A stretch of DNA of 7,947 nucleotides, taken from assembly GCA_021163015.1 (NCBI GenBank), contig JAGGXO010000064.1:1-7947 (forward strand), given 5' to 3'. The translations under genes and the position numbers were made by a program. Shown here in pieces: positions 1 to 6,460 of this stretch. The notes beneath the pieces were generated by a model. The model saw only the letters and a program-made list of their open reading frames with translations, ran no database searches and was not told the origin of the DNA. Position 1 is the first letter of the stretch; each line of letters opens with the position of its first letter. The stretch is from Candidatus Bipolaricaulota bacterium (GTDB taxonomy: Bacteria; Bipolaricaulota; Bipolaricaulia; UBA7950; UBA9294).

Positions 1-11
1 CGAGAAATGCT

Positions 12-728
12 GTGCGCTGGGCTGCCGTCATAGGGGGGATTCTTATCGCTGCTGCCATCATCGCCCTATATGCACCTTGGGTGCGCATCTTTGATCTGCG
101 CAAGATTGTAGTAATAGGAAACTACTACACGCCTGTTGCGCAGATCAAGGATAGATGTGGTATTAAGGACGGAGCGAACTTACTGCGCGCTCCAATTAGG
201 CGGGGGCGGATTTCTCTGCTGCAACTCCCGTGGATAATGGAAGCGTCTCTTCGTAGAATTCTCCCCCACACGCTTGAGATTACCGTTTATGAACGGGATC
301 CGATTGCACTTGTCGTCGATCCCACGGATTCGAGTCGCACGATGGTCCTTGGGGAAGATGGTGTGATAGTTGGCTACGCCAAGGATGCGAGTTCGCAATT
401 CGTGCGCGCAAGCGGGGTTAGCTTGAGGAGCGTATCCTCGGGAAAGGTAGTCGTCGACGCTGAAGTGATACGAGCACTTAACTATATGCATCTGCGAGGA
501 TTGGGGAGTGATCTCTTCCCAAGAATCGATTTCTCAGATTCAAATATAATCACTATGTATACAGTTGATGAGGGGGAGATAGTGCTCGGCCCATTGAGTG
601 TGGTTGAGGAGCGGATCGACGAGTTGAAAGCGCTGCTTGAGACGATCGATCTTGCTGACTATCAGACGATAGATCTTAGATTTGGGGGTGAGGCAAGACT
701 TGTGCCCCGTAAGGTGGTGAACCCATGA
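12..728 (+). CDS. ftsQ: Cell division protein FtsQ/DivIB, 5' end probably cut by the window
   Basis: FtsQ/DivIB is a bitopic membrane protein that links early and late divisome components (the FtsB/FtsL complex) outside the cytoplasmic membrane. Counting from the GTG at 12, one hydrophobic segment covers about residues 4-22. A POTRA-like domain follows at about 26-100, with the typical pattern of VVIGN, then GxxxGxNLL, then LPWIMEASLRR and an ITVYERDP strand. The beta-rich C-terminal part runs to residue 238. The frame stays open upstream to the window edge (codons for R-N-A precede the GTG), no good Shine-Dalgarno is visible, and the GTG would leave only two or three residues before the membrane helix. 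The true start is therefore probably upstream of the window. The stop overlaps the ftsA start (ATGA), and an AAGGTGG at 711-717 inside this gene serves ftsA. The family call rests on domain pattern plus the ftsA-ftsZ context. Confidence 0.9.
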   Translation: MRWAAVIGGILIAAAIIALYAPWVRIFDLRKIVVIGNYYTPVAQIKDRCGIKDGANLLRAPIRRGRISLLQLPWIMEASLRRILPHTLEITVYERDPIALVVDPTDSSRTMVLGEDGVIVGYAKDASSQFVRASGVSLRSVSSGKVVVDAEVIRALNYMHLRGLGSDLFPRIDFSDSNIITMYTVDEGEIVLGPLSVVEERIDELKALLETIDLADYQTIDLRFGGEARLVPRKVVNP

Positions 729-1957
729 GAAAGGAAAAAGTGGTGGTCGGCCTGGATGTAGGCACGACCAAAGTCGTTGCCTTGGTCGGGAATGTGGCCG
801 ATGGGCTGATCGAGATCATCGGGATGGGTAAGGCGGAATCACACGGGTTAGAAAAGGGCGTGGTCGTCGACATCGGACGCACGATCTCTTCGATACGTAA
901 GGCTATTGAAGAGGCGGAGAACATGGCCGATGTCAAGATAGACTCGGTCTATGTGGGTATCGCCGGAAAACACATTAATTCAATCAACAATAGCGGGACA
1001 GTCTCGATCAATCGTCCTGACCGTATTATCACCGAGGATGACATCCATCGAGTGGTGGAAACGGCACAGGCTATCCAGCTTCCGCCAGCGAGCGAGATGA
1101 TTCACGTTATCCCGCGGCAATACATTGTCGATGGGCAAGACGGAATCACCGACCCTGTAGGTATGACGGGGACGCGCCTCGAGGTTGACGTACACATCGT
1201 CACCGGTGCGATCACGGCAGTGCATAATTTGGTGCGTTGTGTGGAGGCGCTCGATATTGGGATCAAGCAGATCGTGCTCGAACCGATTGCGTCATCTCTT
1301 GCGGTCCTCTCTTCCGCTGAGAAGGAACTGGGGGTTATCCTGCTGGACATCGGCGGCGGCACAACCGACATCAGCGTTTTCCGCGGAGGCGATATCTGGT
1401 TCTCCAAGGTCATCCCCATTGCTGGGGAGCACATCACAAATGACATCACCGTTGGCCTGCAGACCCCGATTGAAGAGGCCGAGTTGATCAAGAAACAGGC
1501 AGGAACTGCTCTGGTAGAGAGCGTTGGCGAAGACGAGAAGATTGAAGTGGCAACGATCGGCGGGGACGAGAAGAAGACGGTATCCAGGAAGAAACTCGCG
1601 AAGATCATTGAACCACGCGTCGAGGAGTTACTCGACCTAGCGATGCAAGAGGTTGAGGATGCGGGGTATCGCGACCTTGTTCCTGCAGGTTTGGTCCTCA
1701 CGGGAGGAACGTCCTTGCTGGATGGGATAGCAGAATTCGCACATCAGCGCTATGGGATACCCGTGCGTCGCGGGAAGATCCCGCAGGGGATACACGGATT
1801 GCGCGACATCGTTGAGTCCCCTATCTATGCTACTTCAATCGGACTGCTACGCTATGCAGTGGAGACCAAAGACTTCTCGAAGAAGCGATATGAGCGGAAG
1901 AAGGCGTCGTTGATCAACAAGCTTTTCTCTTGGTTCAATCGCTTCTTCCGGGGGTAG
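725..1957 (+). CDS. ftsA: Cell division protein FtsA, actin-like membrane anchor of FtsZ
   Basis: FtsA is an actin-fold ATPase that polymerises at midcell, binds the C-terminal peptide of FtsZ and tethers it to the membrane. The 410-residue length is normal. Visible motifs are phosphate-1 (GLDVGTTKVVALVG, residues 9-22), the SHS2/1C subdomain that replaces actin subdomain 1B (about 80-165, with HVIPRQYIVDG and the DPVGMTG segment), phosphate-2 (LLDIGGGTTD, about 205-215) and the adenosine motif (LVLTGGTSLLDG, about 322-334). The last 16 residues (LINKLFSWFNRFFRG) form the expected amphipathic membrane-targeting helix, so the protein is complete. The start ATG at 725 overlaps the ftsQ stop and has AAGGTGG seven bases upstream. 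This implies translational coupling to ftsQ and cotranscription with ftsZ. Confidence 0.97.
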   Translation: MRKEKVVVGLDVGTTKVVALVGNVADGLIEIIGMGKAESHGLEKGVVVDIGRTISSIRKAIEEAENMADVKIDSVYVGIAGKHINSINNSGTVSINRPDRIITEDDIHRVVETAQAIQLPPASEMIHVIPRQYIVDGQDGITDPVGMTGTRLEVDVHIVTGAITAVHNLVRCVEALDIGIKQIVLEPIASSLAVLSSAEKELGVILLDIGGGTTDISVFRGGDIWFSKVIPIAGEHITNDITVGLQTPIEEAELIKKQAGTALVESVGEDEKIEVATIGGDEKKTVSRKKLAKIIEPRVEELLDLAMQEVEDAGYRDLVPAGLVLTGGTSLLDGIAEFAHQRYGIPVRRGKIPQGIHGLRDIVESPIYATSIGLLRYAVETKDFSKKRYERKKASLINKLFSWFNRFFRG

Positions 1958-1963
1958 AGAAGG

Positions 1964-3091
1964 ATGGTAATAGCAGACGAGAAGGTTCTCACTCCTCCAG
2001 CGCGGTTGATGGTTATCGGAGTCGGCGGTGGCGGCGGCAATGCGGTGGATCGCATGTTCTCGGATAATCGCGTAAATGGGGTCGAACTGGTCGTTGTAAA
2101 CACCGATGCACAGGTCCTCGAGGTAGTTCAGGCACACCACACACTGCAGATAGGAAGAAAACTGACCAGCGGCCTCGGTGCTGGGGGAAACCCGGAGATC
2201 GGGCGCCTGGCTGCTGAGGAGAGCCACGAAGAAATTGCCGACTTGCTGACGGGCGTAGACATGGCGTTCATCACCTGCGGAATGGGGGGTGGCACAGGGA
2301 CGGGAGCAGCTCCGGTCATTGCGTCTCTTGCCAAGGAGGCCGGAATACTCACCACCGGTATCGTCACTCGCCCCTTCTCGTTTGAGGGACTGGCCCGTGC
2401 CGAGAAGGCCGAGGCGGGCATCAGCCGTCTGTCGCAAGAGGTCGATGCGCTAATCACCATATCCAACGACAAGCTGCTGAAGGTTGCTCCCACAGATACG
2501 CCAATAACAAAGGCGTTCGAGATGGCGGATGAGGTCCTGCGACAAGGAGTGGAGGGAATATCTGATCTGATCACTGTTCCCGGCATGATTAATCTCGACT
2601 TTGCCGACATCGAGAGCGTCATCCGCGGTGCTGGTACAGCAATGATGGGGATCGGCGAGGGTGAGGGCGAAGGGAAGACTAAGGAAGCTGCGAGAAACGC
2701 TATCTTGTCACCCTTGCTTGACGCCTCAATCAAGGGTGCGCGTAAGGTGATTATGAACATCACCGGCGGCAACGGCCTCACGCTGGAGGAAGTGACAGAA
2801 GCAGCATCGCTCATTCGGGAGGCGGTATCCGACCGCGCTGATATCATATTCGGTACAGCAATCCGCGATGGAATGGAGAAAGTGCGCTTGACTGTGATCG
2901 CCACTGGATTTGCCGTGGTTCGCCCGGGCGATGAAGAAGAGGGGTCCTCGCTGGGAAACGAGACAATGCTTGCTAAGATGCAGAAAGAAAGACCACTTGG
3001 TTCGGACGACTTCGATATTCCTACCTACCTGCGCCGCAGCCGCAAGGCGCGCGATGAAAAATCGCGTCCATGGGGGAGTGACGGAGACTAA
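1964..3091 (+). CDS. ftsZ: Cell division GTPase FtsZ
   Basis: FtsZ is the tubulin-like GTPase that forms the Z ring. Key motifs are intact: the GGGGGN nucleotide loop at residues 21-26, the tubulin signature GGGTGTG at 108-114, the T7 catalytic loop NLDFAD at 210-215 (N210, D212 and D215, which complete the neighbouring subunit's active site), and the end of the core at VIATGF (311-316). A short linker of about 31 residues leads to the conserved FtsA-binding peptide DDFDIPTYLRR (348-358). Unusually, 17 mostly charged residues follow this peptide, whereas it is commonly almost terminal. The stretch after MGIG (231-238) reads GEGEGEGK where relatives commonly have a G-x-A-x-GENR type sequence. 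The ATG lies 6 bases after the ftsA stop. GAGAAGG abuts it with no spacer, so initiation probably depends on coupling to ftsA or on the G-run at about 1950-1954. Confidence 0.98.
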   Translation: MVIADEKVLTPPARLMVIGVGGGGGNAVDRMFSDNRVNGVELVVVNTDAQVLEVVQAHHTLQIGRKLTSGLGAGGNPEIGRLAAEESHEEIADLLTGVDMAFITCGMGGGTGTGAAPVIASLAKEAGILTTGIVTRPFSFEGLARAEKAEAGISRLSQEVDALITISNDKLLKVAPTDTPITKAFEMADEVLRQGVEGISDLITVPGMINLDFADIESVIRGAGTAMMGIGEGEGEGKTKEAARNAILSPLLDASIKGARKVIMNITGGNGLTLEEVTEAASLIREAVSDRADIIFGTAIRDGMEKVRLTVIATGFAVVRPGDEEEGSSLGNETMLAKMQKERPLGSDDFDIPTYLRRSRKARDEKSRPWGSDGD

Positions 3092-3300
3092 GAGGCTTTT
3101 CGTGCTCGTTGCCCTCAGTGTAGATTGACCCATGCTCGCTTCTATGTAGTTGTTCGTGAGAATCTATGCTTGGCGATATCCAGTGGCGTGTGCTCCCTGC
3201 AAGGAACTATGATGTCTGTAGATGCGGTATGTACTTATGGGAGGAGCTTGTGGTTAGCTGAGAGGCCGCGATTGCAAGAGACTAAAGCCTGCTATGTTCT
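3092..3300. other. Intergenic region between convergent ftsZ and tRNA-Leu, no gene seen
   Basis: This stretch lies downstream of both ftsZ (+) and the tRNA (-), so transcription from both sides should end here. I find no GC-rich hairpin followed by a T run on either strand and no plausible protein gene with a ribosome binding site. The open frame that crosses it continues through the antisense strand of the tRNA and is spurious. Termination may be Rho-dependent or may use a structure too weak to recognise by eye. Confidence 0.5.
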
Positions 3301-3383
3301 GCCAGAGGTGGGAGTCGAACCCACACGACCCGAGGGCCACGGGATTTTGAGTCCCGCGCGTCTGCCAATTCCGCCACTCTGGC
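3301..3383 (-). tRNA. tRNA-Leu, anticodon CAA
   Basis: Read on the minus strand, the 83-base cloverleaf is complete. The acceptor stem is GCCAGAG paired with CTCTGGC. The D arm contains TGGCGGAATTGGCAGACGC. The anticodon stem CGGGA/TCCCG closes the loop CTCAAAA, giving anticodon CAA, which decodes UUG leucine codons. The long variable arm (about 15 bases with GCCC/GGGT pairing) is the class II feature expected of tRNA-Leu. The T arm is GTGGG-TTCGACT-CCCAC. The 3' CCA is not encoded: the bases after the acceptor on the minus strand are AGA, so CCA must be added by the nucleotidyltransferase. The gene stands alone and has its own promoter immediately upstream. Confidence 0.97.
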
Positions 3384-3394
3384 TTAGTACCGTG

Positions 3395-3423
3395 ATTCTA
3401 TCCGGTACCAGCTTCTCGGTCAA
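3395..3423 (-). promoter_or_regulatory. Sigma70-type promoter of tRNA-Leu
   Basis: On the minus strand a -35 box TTGACC (3418-3423) and a -10 box TAGAAT (3395-3400) are separated by exactly 17 bases. Each box matches the consensus at 5 of 6 positions. The expected start, about 7 bases downstream of the -10 (near 3388), lies only a few bases before the mature tRNA 5' end at 3383. A perfect 6-base inverted repeat (GTACCG 3387-3392 and CGGTAC 3403-3408) brackets the -10 box. Box identity and spacing are seen directly; activity is inferred. Confidence 0.75.
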
Positions 3424-3554
3424 AGCACTCGGGATCGCTTGGATGGATTAGTGATGAGCAATGAGTGATACCGGATAAGAAAGAGCATTCTCACGGAAGA
3501 AACGCAGAACACGCCGCTGCAAGAGACGGGAAGCACAGCAAGATGATTGCAGAG
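3424..3554. other. Spacer between the rsfS stop and the tRNA-Leu promoter
   Basis: This lies downstream of rsfS and upstream of the tRNA promoter, both on the minus strand. Only weak inverted repeats are visible (for example GCAA-gatga-TTGC near 3540-3552), with no following T run, so I cannot call a terminator. The short plus-strand open frame that crosses into rsfS shows no family features and is taken as a shadow. Confidence 0.4.
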
Positions 3555-3887
3555 TCATTTCACGATATGATCCGCCCAGAGGGATTCTATATCGTAGAAG
3601 TCGCGTGCCTCTTTAGTGAAGACATGTACGACGATATCGCCGTAGTCAAGGACTACCCACCGCTGCTCGCTTACACCCTCGCGATGGAGCGGTTTGTGAG
3701 GCAGGTCTGATCGAAGCGCCGAGATGATCGCCTTCACGTGCACTGGGTTGTCTCCTTCGGCGATGACGAAATACTCGGTTGGAATCGGCGCGTCGCGCAG
3801 GTCGATGACCACGCTGCGGCTCCCCTTTCTTTCGTCGATAAGATGTAAGATTGTATCTAGCATGCTGTTTTCGCTACTCATTGACAT
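3555..3887 (-). CDS. rsfS: Ribosome silencing factor RsfS (Iojap family)
   Basis: RsfS binds ribosomal protein uL14 on the 50S subunit and blocks joining with the 30S subunit, dampening translation in starvation or stationary phase. The 110-residue protein covers the whole single-domain family. Diagnostic motifs are VVIDLRD (26-32), the TEYFVIAEGDN strand-turn (37-47), and the C-terminal RWVVLDYGDIVVHVF (76-90) followed by EARDFYDIESLW (93-104). I chose the ATG at 3885-3887 because AAGG (3894-3897) sits 6 bases upstream. A TTG at 3905 would add six residues but has no comparable ribosome site, and a second ATG at 3879-3881 is also possible. The start lies inside the 3' end of the upstream lcp gene (14-base overlap), so the two are probably translationally coupled. 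An LCP/lytR gene beside rsfS is a known arrangement in Gram-positive and some deep-branching bacteria, often with nadD, which is absent here. Confidence 0.95.
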   Translation of the reverse strand: MSMSSENSMLDTILHLIDERKGSRSVVIDLRDAPIPTEYFVIAEGDNPVHVKAIISALRSDLPHKPLHREGVSEQRWVVLDYGDIVVHVFTKEARDFYDIESLWADHIVK

Positions 3888-5052
3888 CAAATCCCTTCCC
3901 GGCAATCAACAGGAGGTCTGTACCGTTCGGAGTGTATGGTAGAAGTGCATTGTAGTGTTCGGACAACTCGTCGGGAGAAACGATGGTCGCTTGATCGGGT
4001 TGCGGGAGGGTGGCCCGCAAGATCTGCGCCTTTGCCATGTCTGAAAGGGCGATGATGTACGTCGTGTCGTAGCCGAACGTCTCGGCGTTGGCGACCTTGT
4101 CTACATTGAAGTCACGGGCACGCAAGTACTCGGCTGTTCTGGTTGCTACCATCCTGGCCCCATTGCCATTGAAGACAGCTACCGTGATCTCACTTGGCGT
4201 GAGGAGGTCTATTCCCCTAATCATCTGAGCTATCATCCGCTCCATCTCCACAACCTTCGGTTCGAGGTAGTCGATGCTGTCAATAGTGACCGGTGTGGCG
4301 GGGATTGTCGCCATCTTAACATGTTCCGTGTTTGTGTCGTGCACGATCTTTGCCAGATCATATAGGTCGACCAGGGACAGATTGGTGTGCAGGTATGGAT
4401 TGATCGTTCGTATGAGCTTTCGCACGCTATCGTAATCTCTATTTTGGAAGCCTTTCTGGAGGATGGCAGCGAGCAATTTCTGCTGTCTGTCTATTCCACC
4501 AAGGTCTTCTGTATCCCCATGGTAGCGAACGTACTCAAGAGCAGTCTTGCCATCAAGTGTCTGCGGGCCGGGCTGAACATCTATATGCAGTGGTGGATCG
4601 GCGCGATCATCGTCATACTTGATTGCCTCGTCCACAGTGATCGTGACGCCACCCAACTGATCGACTAGACTTTCAAAGCCAGTATAATCGATGGTAATGT
4701 AAAACGGGATACTAGTGCCTAATAGGTTCGTCAGTGTCTTGCGCGTCTGGGCAATTCCACCTTTTGCGTAGGCAGCATTCAGCTTATGAAAACCACCATC
4801 AGCGAGCTTCACACGCAAGTCCCGAGGTATTGACATGAGGACGACATCTTCTTCAGGTGCCAGGCTGAGGAGCATCATCGTATCGCTGTGACTCGTGCTT
4901 CCAAACTTGTCTAGGCCCAATATCAAGATGTTTGTTCGTTTTCCTTGTGCCACCAAGCGTCCAACGTGGCGCTGCGTGACGAGGTACCATCCGATGACTA
5001 TCCCAATGACAATCACCACTGCGCCCAGAGCAAATAGGATCTGTTTACGCAT
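3874..5052 (-). CDS. LytR-CpsA-Psr (LCP) family cell-wall glycopolymer ligase with LytR_C domain
   Basis: LCP proteins sit in the cytoplasmic membrane with the catalytic domain outside. They transfer polymers such as teichoic acids or capsule from undecaprenyl-diphosphate carriers to peptidoglycan. From the ATG at 5052 the protein has 392 residues. A short basic N-terminus (MRKQ) is followed by a membrane helix at 5-25. The LCP domain runs from about 40 to 250, with NILILGLD (D48), SDTMMLLSL (D57), MSIPRDLRV (R77, D78), LDGKTALEYVRY (R176) and DRQQKLL (R189). The LytR_C domain is at about 288-392 (VAVFNGNG to TDLLLIAGKGF). H55, H178 and G186 occupy places where relatives usually carry arginine. 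The 5052 ATG has GAGGGGG six bases upstream. An ATG at 5070 is possible, but the predicted transcript would begin only about 9 bases before it. The gene is first in an operon with rsfS. The substrate polymer cannot be told from sequence. Confidence 0.92.
   Translation of the reverse strand: MRKQILFALGAVVIVIGIVIGWYLVTQRHVGRLVAQGKRTNILILGLDKFGSTSHSDTMMLLSLAPEEDVVLMSIPRDLRVKLADGGFHKLNAAYAKGGIAQTRKTLTNLLGTSIPFYITIDYTGFESLVDQLGGVTITVDEAIKYDDDRADPPLHIDVQPGPQTLDGKTALEYVRYHGDTEDLGGIDRQQKLLAAILQKGFQNRDYDSVRKLIRTINPYLHTNLSLVDLYDLAKIVHDTNTEHVKMATIPATPVTIDSIDYLEPKVVEMERMIAQMIRGIDLLTPSEITVAVFNGNGARMVATRTAEYLRARDFNVDKVANAETFGYDTTYIIALSDMAKAQILRATLPQPDQATIVSPDELSEHYNALLPYTPNGTDLLLIAGKGFDVNE
3892..3899 (-). 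promoter_or_regulatory. Ribosome binding site of rsfS, decides the start
   Basis: On the minus strand GGAAGGGA ends shortly before the ATG at 3887, and its AAGG core is 6 bases from that codon. It lies within the last codons of the upstream lcp gene. Its spacing favours the ATG at 3887 over the TTG at 3905 and over the second ATG at 3881 (12 bases away). Confidence 0.65.
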
Positions 5053-5058
5053 CGTTTT

Positions 5059-5065
5059 CCCCCTC
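5059..5065 (-). promoter_or_regulatory. Ribosome binding site of the LCP gene, decides the start
   Basis: GAGGGGG on the minus strand lies 6 bases before the ATG at 5050-5052. The alternative ATG at 5068-5070 has only a weak AGGG close to the predicted transcription start, so the downstream ATG is preferred. Confidence 0.6.
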
Positions 5066-5085
5066 AACATCGATCCCTAAACTTG

Positions 5086-5114
5086 ACCCTATCACAACAA
5101 ACGGGGAATGTCAA
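5086..5114 (-). promoter_or_regulatory. Sigma70-type promoter of the lcp-rsfS operon
   Basis: On the minus strand a perfect -35 box TTGACA (5109-5114) is followed after exactly 17 bases by the -10 box TAGGGT (5086-5091). TGA directly before the -10 makes an extended -10 element. Transcription should begin near 5079, giving a leader of about 27 bases to the preferred ATG at 5052. The repeat ACAAC/GTTGT (5094-5098 and 5117-5121) spans the promoter and might be a weak operator, which is only a guess. Confidence 0.75.
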
Positions 5115-5130
5115 CTGTTGTGGCCGCCTG

Positions 5131-5158
5131 TTGACTGCAAAGCCGACCTGAGTATCCT
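5131..5158 (+). promoter_or_regulatory. Sigma70-type promoter of mtaB-phoH, short or no leader
   Basis: TTGACT (5131-5136) and TATCCT (5153-5158) are separated by 16 bases. The predicted start falls at about 5164-5167, directly before the mtaB ATG at 5168, so the message would be leaderless or nearly so. The only ribosome-site candidate, AGG at 5160-5162, would lie upstream of that start. The two divergent -35 boxes lie 16 bases apart (5114 and 5131) and form the inverted repeat GTCAAC/GTTGAC. Confidence 0.55.
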
Positions 5159-5167
5159 TAGGTATCC

Positions 5168-6460
5168 ATGAATACCAATCAGACTCGGCCACGAGTTGCG
5201 TTAATTACTTTCGGCTGCCGTGTGAACCAATACGAGACACAGATGATGCGTGAGGTGCTTGAGTCGCGCCACGAGATTGTTACGCGTTGTGCCGATATCT
5301 ACATAATCAACGCCTGCACCGTGACATCACTTGCTGAACGAAAGGCACGTCAAATGATCCACCGTCTACGTCGGGAGAGCCCTGGCGCGAAGATCATCGT
5401 CATCGGCTGCGTGGGGGACGCTGTGGTAAGCGGACTGTCCAAGCTCGATCAGGTCGATCTGGTGGCAGGAAACGCATGGAAGACCAGAATCAGTGAAGTG
5501 GTCGATCGTGTATTGGCTGGTGAGGCTGGCATCCTGCCGTCCGAGTCTCCCTCACCTATGCAAAATGAGCACATTTCGGCGCAACCTGAACGAATCCGCG
5601 CCTTCCTTAAGGTGCAAGATGGATGTGATCTAGCCTGCACCTTCTGCCGCACGACGCAGGTGCGCGGTCCGTCACGAAGTAAGCCTGTCGCGGCTATTGT
5701 TGATGAAGCCCTCTCTCTTGTCAAGAACGGCTATCCGGAGATTGTCCTCACCGGGATCAATCTAGCACAGTTTGCACCGCCGGATGGCACCGTCGCTTCG
5801 TTGGTTAAGGAACTATTGAATATCGAGGGCTTGCGTCGGCTGCGGCTAGCCTCGATCAATCCCTACGGCATCGATGATGAACTCGTCAGCGTATTTGCCA
5901 CGAGCGATCGTGCCTGTCCGCACTTCCACATCCCACTGCAGAGCGGGGACGACGATGTGTTGAGATCGATGGCGCGCGGCTACAGCCGGGAGTTCTACCT
6001 CTCGCGAGTAGAACTGATCAGGCGCGACATTCCGCAGGCGACGTTCGGGGCGGATATCATCGTGGGATTTCCCGGGGAGAGTAATGATGCGTTTCGGAAT
6101 ACGCTATCGATGATCGAACAAGTGCGGTTTGCAAACCTGCACTTGTTTCGCTACTCTCCGCGTGCCGGGACGATCGCCGCACGTATGGGTGACCAAGTGC
6201 CAGAGTCAGTGAAACGAACACGTGCGGAAGAGGCAGAGCATGTGTATCGCACGACACAGCGGGATCTCTTCTCAGGTTGTATCGGAAGAGTCCTCAGCGT
6301 CTTGTTGGAAGAGAAGACGGAAGATGGCAAGTGGCGAGGGTACACGCGTGGATACATAGATACACACGTACATACCGCCATGGCACATGTTCCGGGAGAT
6401 GAGGTCGATGTGCGCATCGCCAGCATGAAGGATGGGTACCTGATGGGGGACGAACTATGA
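5168..6460 (+). CDS. mtaB: tRNA (N6-threonylcarbamoyladenosine-37-C2)-methylthiotransferase MtaB
   Basis: MtaB is a two-cluster radical SAM enzyme that adds a methylthio group to t6A37 of ANN-decoding tRNAs (ms2t6A), which stabilises codon pairing. The 430 residues carry the usual three parts. The N-terminal UPF0004 domain has the auxiliary-cluster cysteines C17 (GCRVNQYE), C50 (NACTVT) and C81 (GCVGD). The radical SAM domain has C153, C157 and C160 (GCDLACTFC) plus VLTGINL, HIPLQSG and DIIVGFPGE. A C-terminal TRAM-like RNA-binding region from about 370 contains the GYTRGY segment typical of MtaB/YqeV. GCRVNQYE and that segment favour MtaB over MiaB or RimO. After the third cluster cysteine the usual I-I-P is replaced by R-T-T before QVRG. 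The ATG at 5168 begins almost at the predicted transcript start, and the stop overlaps phoH by ATGA. Confidence 0.93.
   Translation: MNTNQTRPRVALITFGCRVNQYETQMMREVLESRHEIVTRCADIYIINACTVTSLAERKARQMIHRLRRESPGAKIIVIGCVGDAVVSGLSKLDQVDLVAGNAWKTRISEVVDRVLAGEAGILPSESPSPMQNEHISAQPERIRAFLKVQDGCDLACTFCRTTQVRGPSRSKPVAAIVDEALSLVKNGYPEIVLTGINLAQFAPPDGTVASLVKELLNIEGLRRLRLASINPYGIDDELVSVFATSDRACPHFHIPLQSGDDDVLRSMARGYSREFYLSRVELIRRDIPQATFGADIIVGFPGESNDAFRNTLSMIEQVRFANLHLFRYSPRAGTIAARMGDQVPESVKRTRAEEAEHVYRTTQRDLFSGCIGRVLSVLLEEKTEDGKWRGYTRGYIDTHVHTAMAHVPGDEVDVRIASMKDGYLMGDEL

Noticed and set aside
1102..1701. 199-codon minus-strand open frame inside ftsA
   Set aside because: It is a low-complexity Ser/Thr/Pro-rich shadow of the ftsA codon pattern; ftsA itself is complete and conserved on the plus strand.
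2654..2674. Short GGNGAR tandem repeat in ftsZ (GEGEGEG) as a mutation-prone insertion
   Set aside because: Compared with typical FtsZ the segment has the same length, so it is substitution and not expansion.
2128..2904. 258-codon minus-strand open frame inside ftsZ
   Set aside because: It lies antisense to conserved ftsZ motifs, with Ser/Ala/Pro-rich shadow composition and no promoter or ribosome site.
3050..3066. Hairpin CGCGAT-gaaaa-ATCGCG near the end of ftsZ, considered as a terminator
   Set aside because: It lies within the ftsZ coding region and is not followed by a T run on either strand.
3125..3153. TTGACC after ftsZ as a plus-strand promoter
   Set aside because: There is no acceptable -10 box at 16-18 bases and no gene downstream on that strand before rsfS (opposite strand).
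3125..3451. 108-codon plus-strand open frame across the tRNA
   Set aside because: It is the antisense translation of tRNA-Leu (the VGVEPTRPEGHGILSPARLPIPP-type peptide is a well-known artefact) and has no ribosome site.
3465..3710. 81-codon plus-strand open frame
   Set aside because: It overlaps most of rsfS on the opposite strand, shows no family features and lacks a ribosome site.
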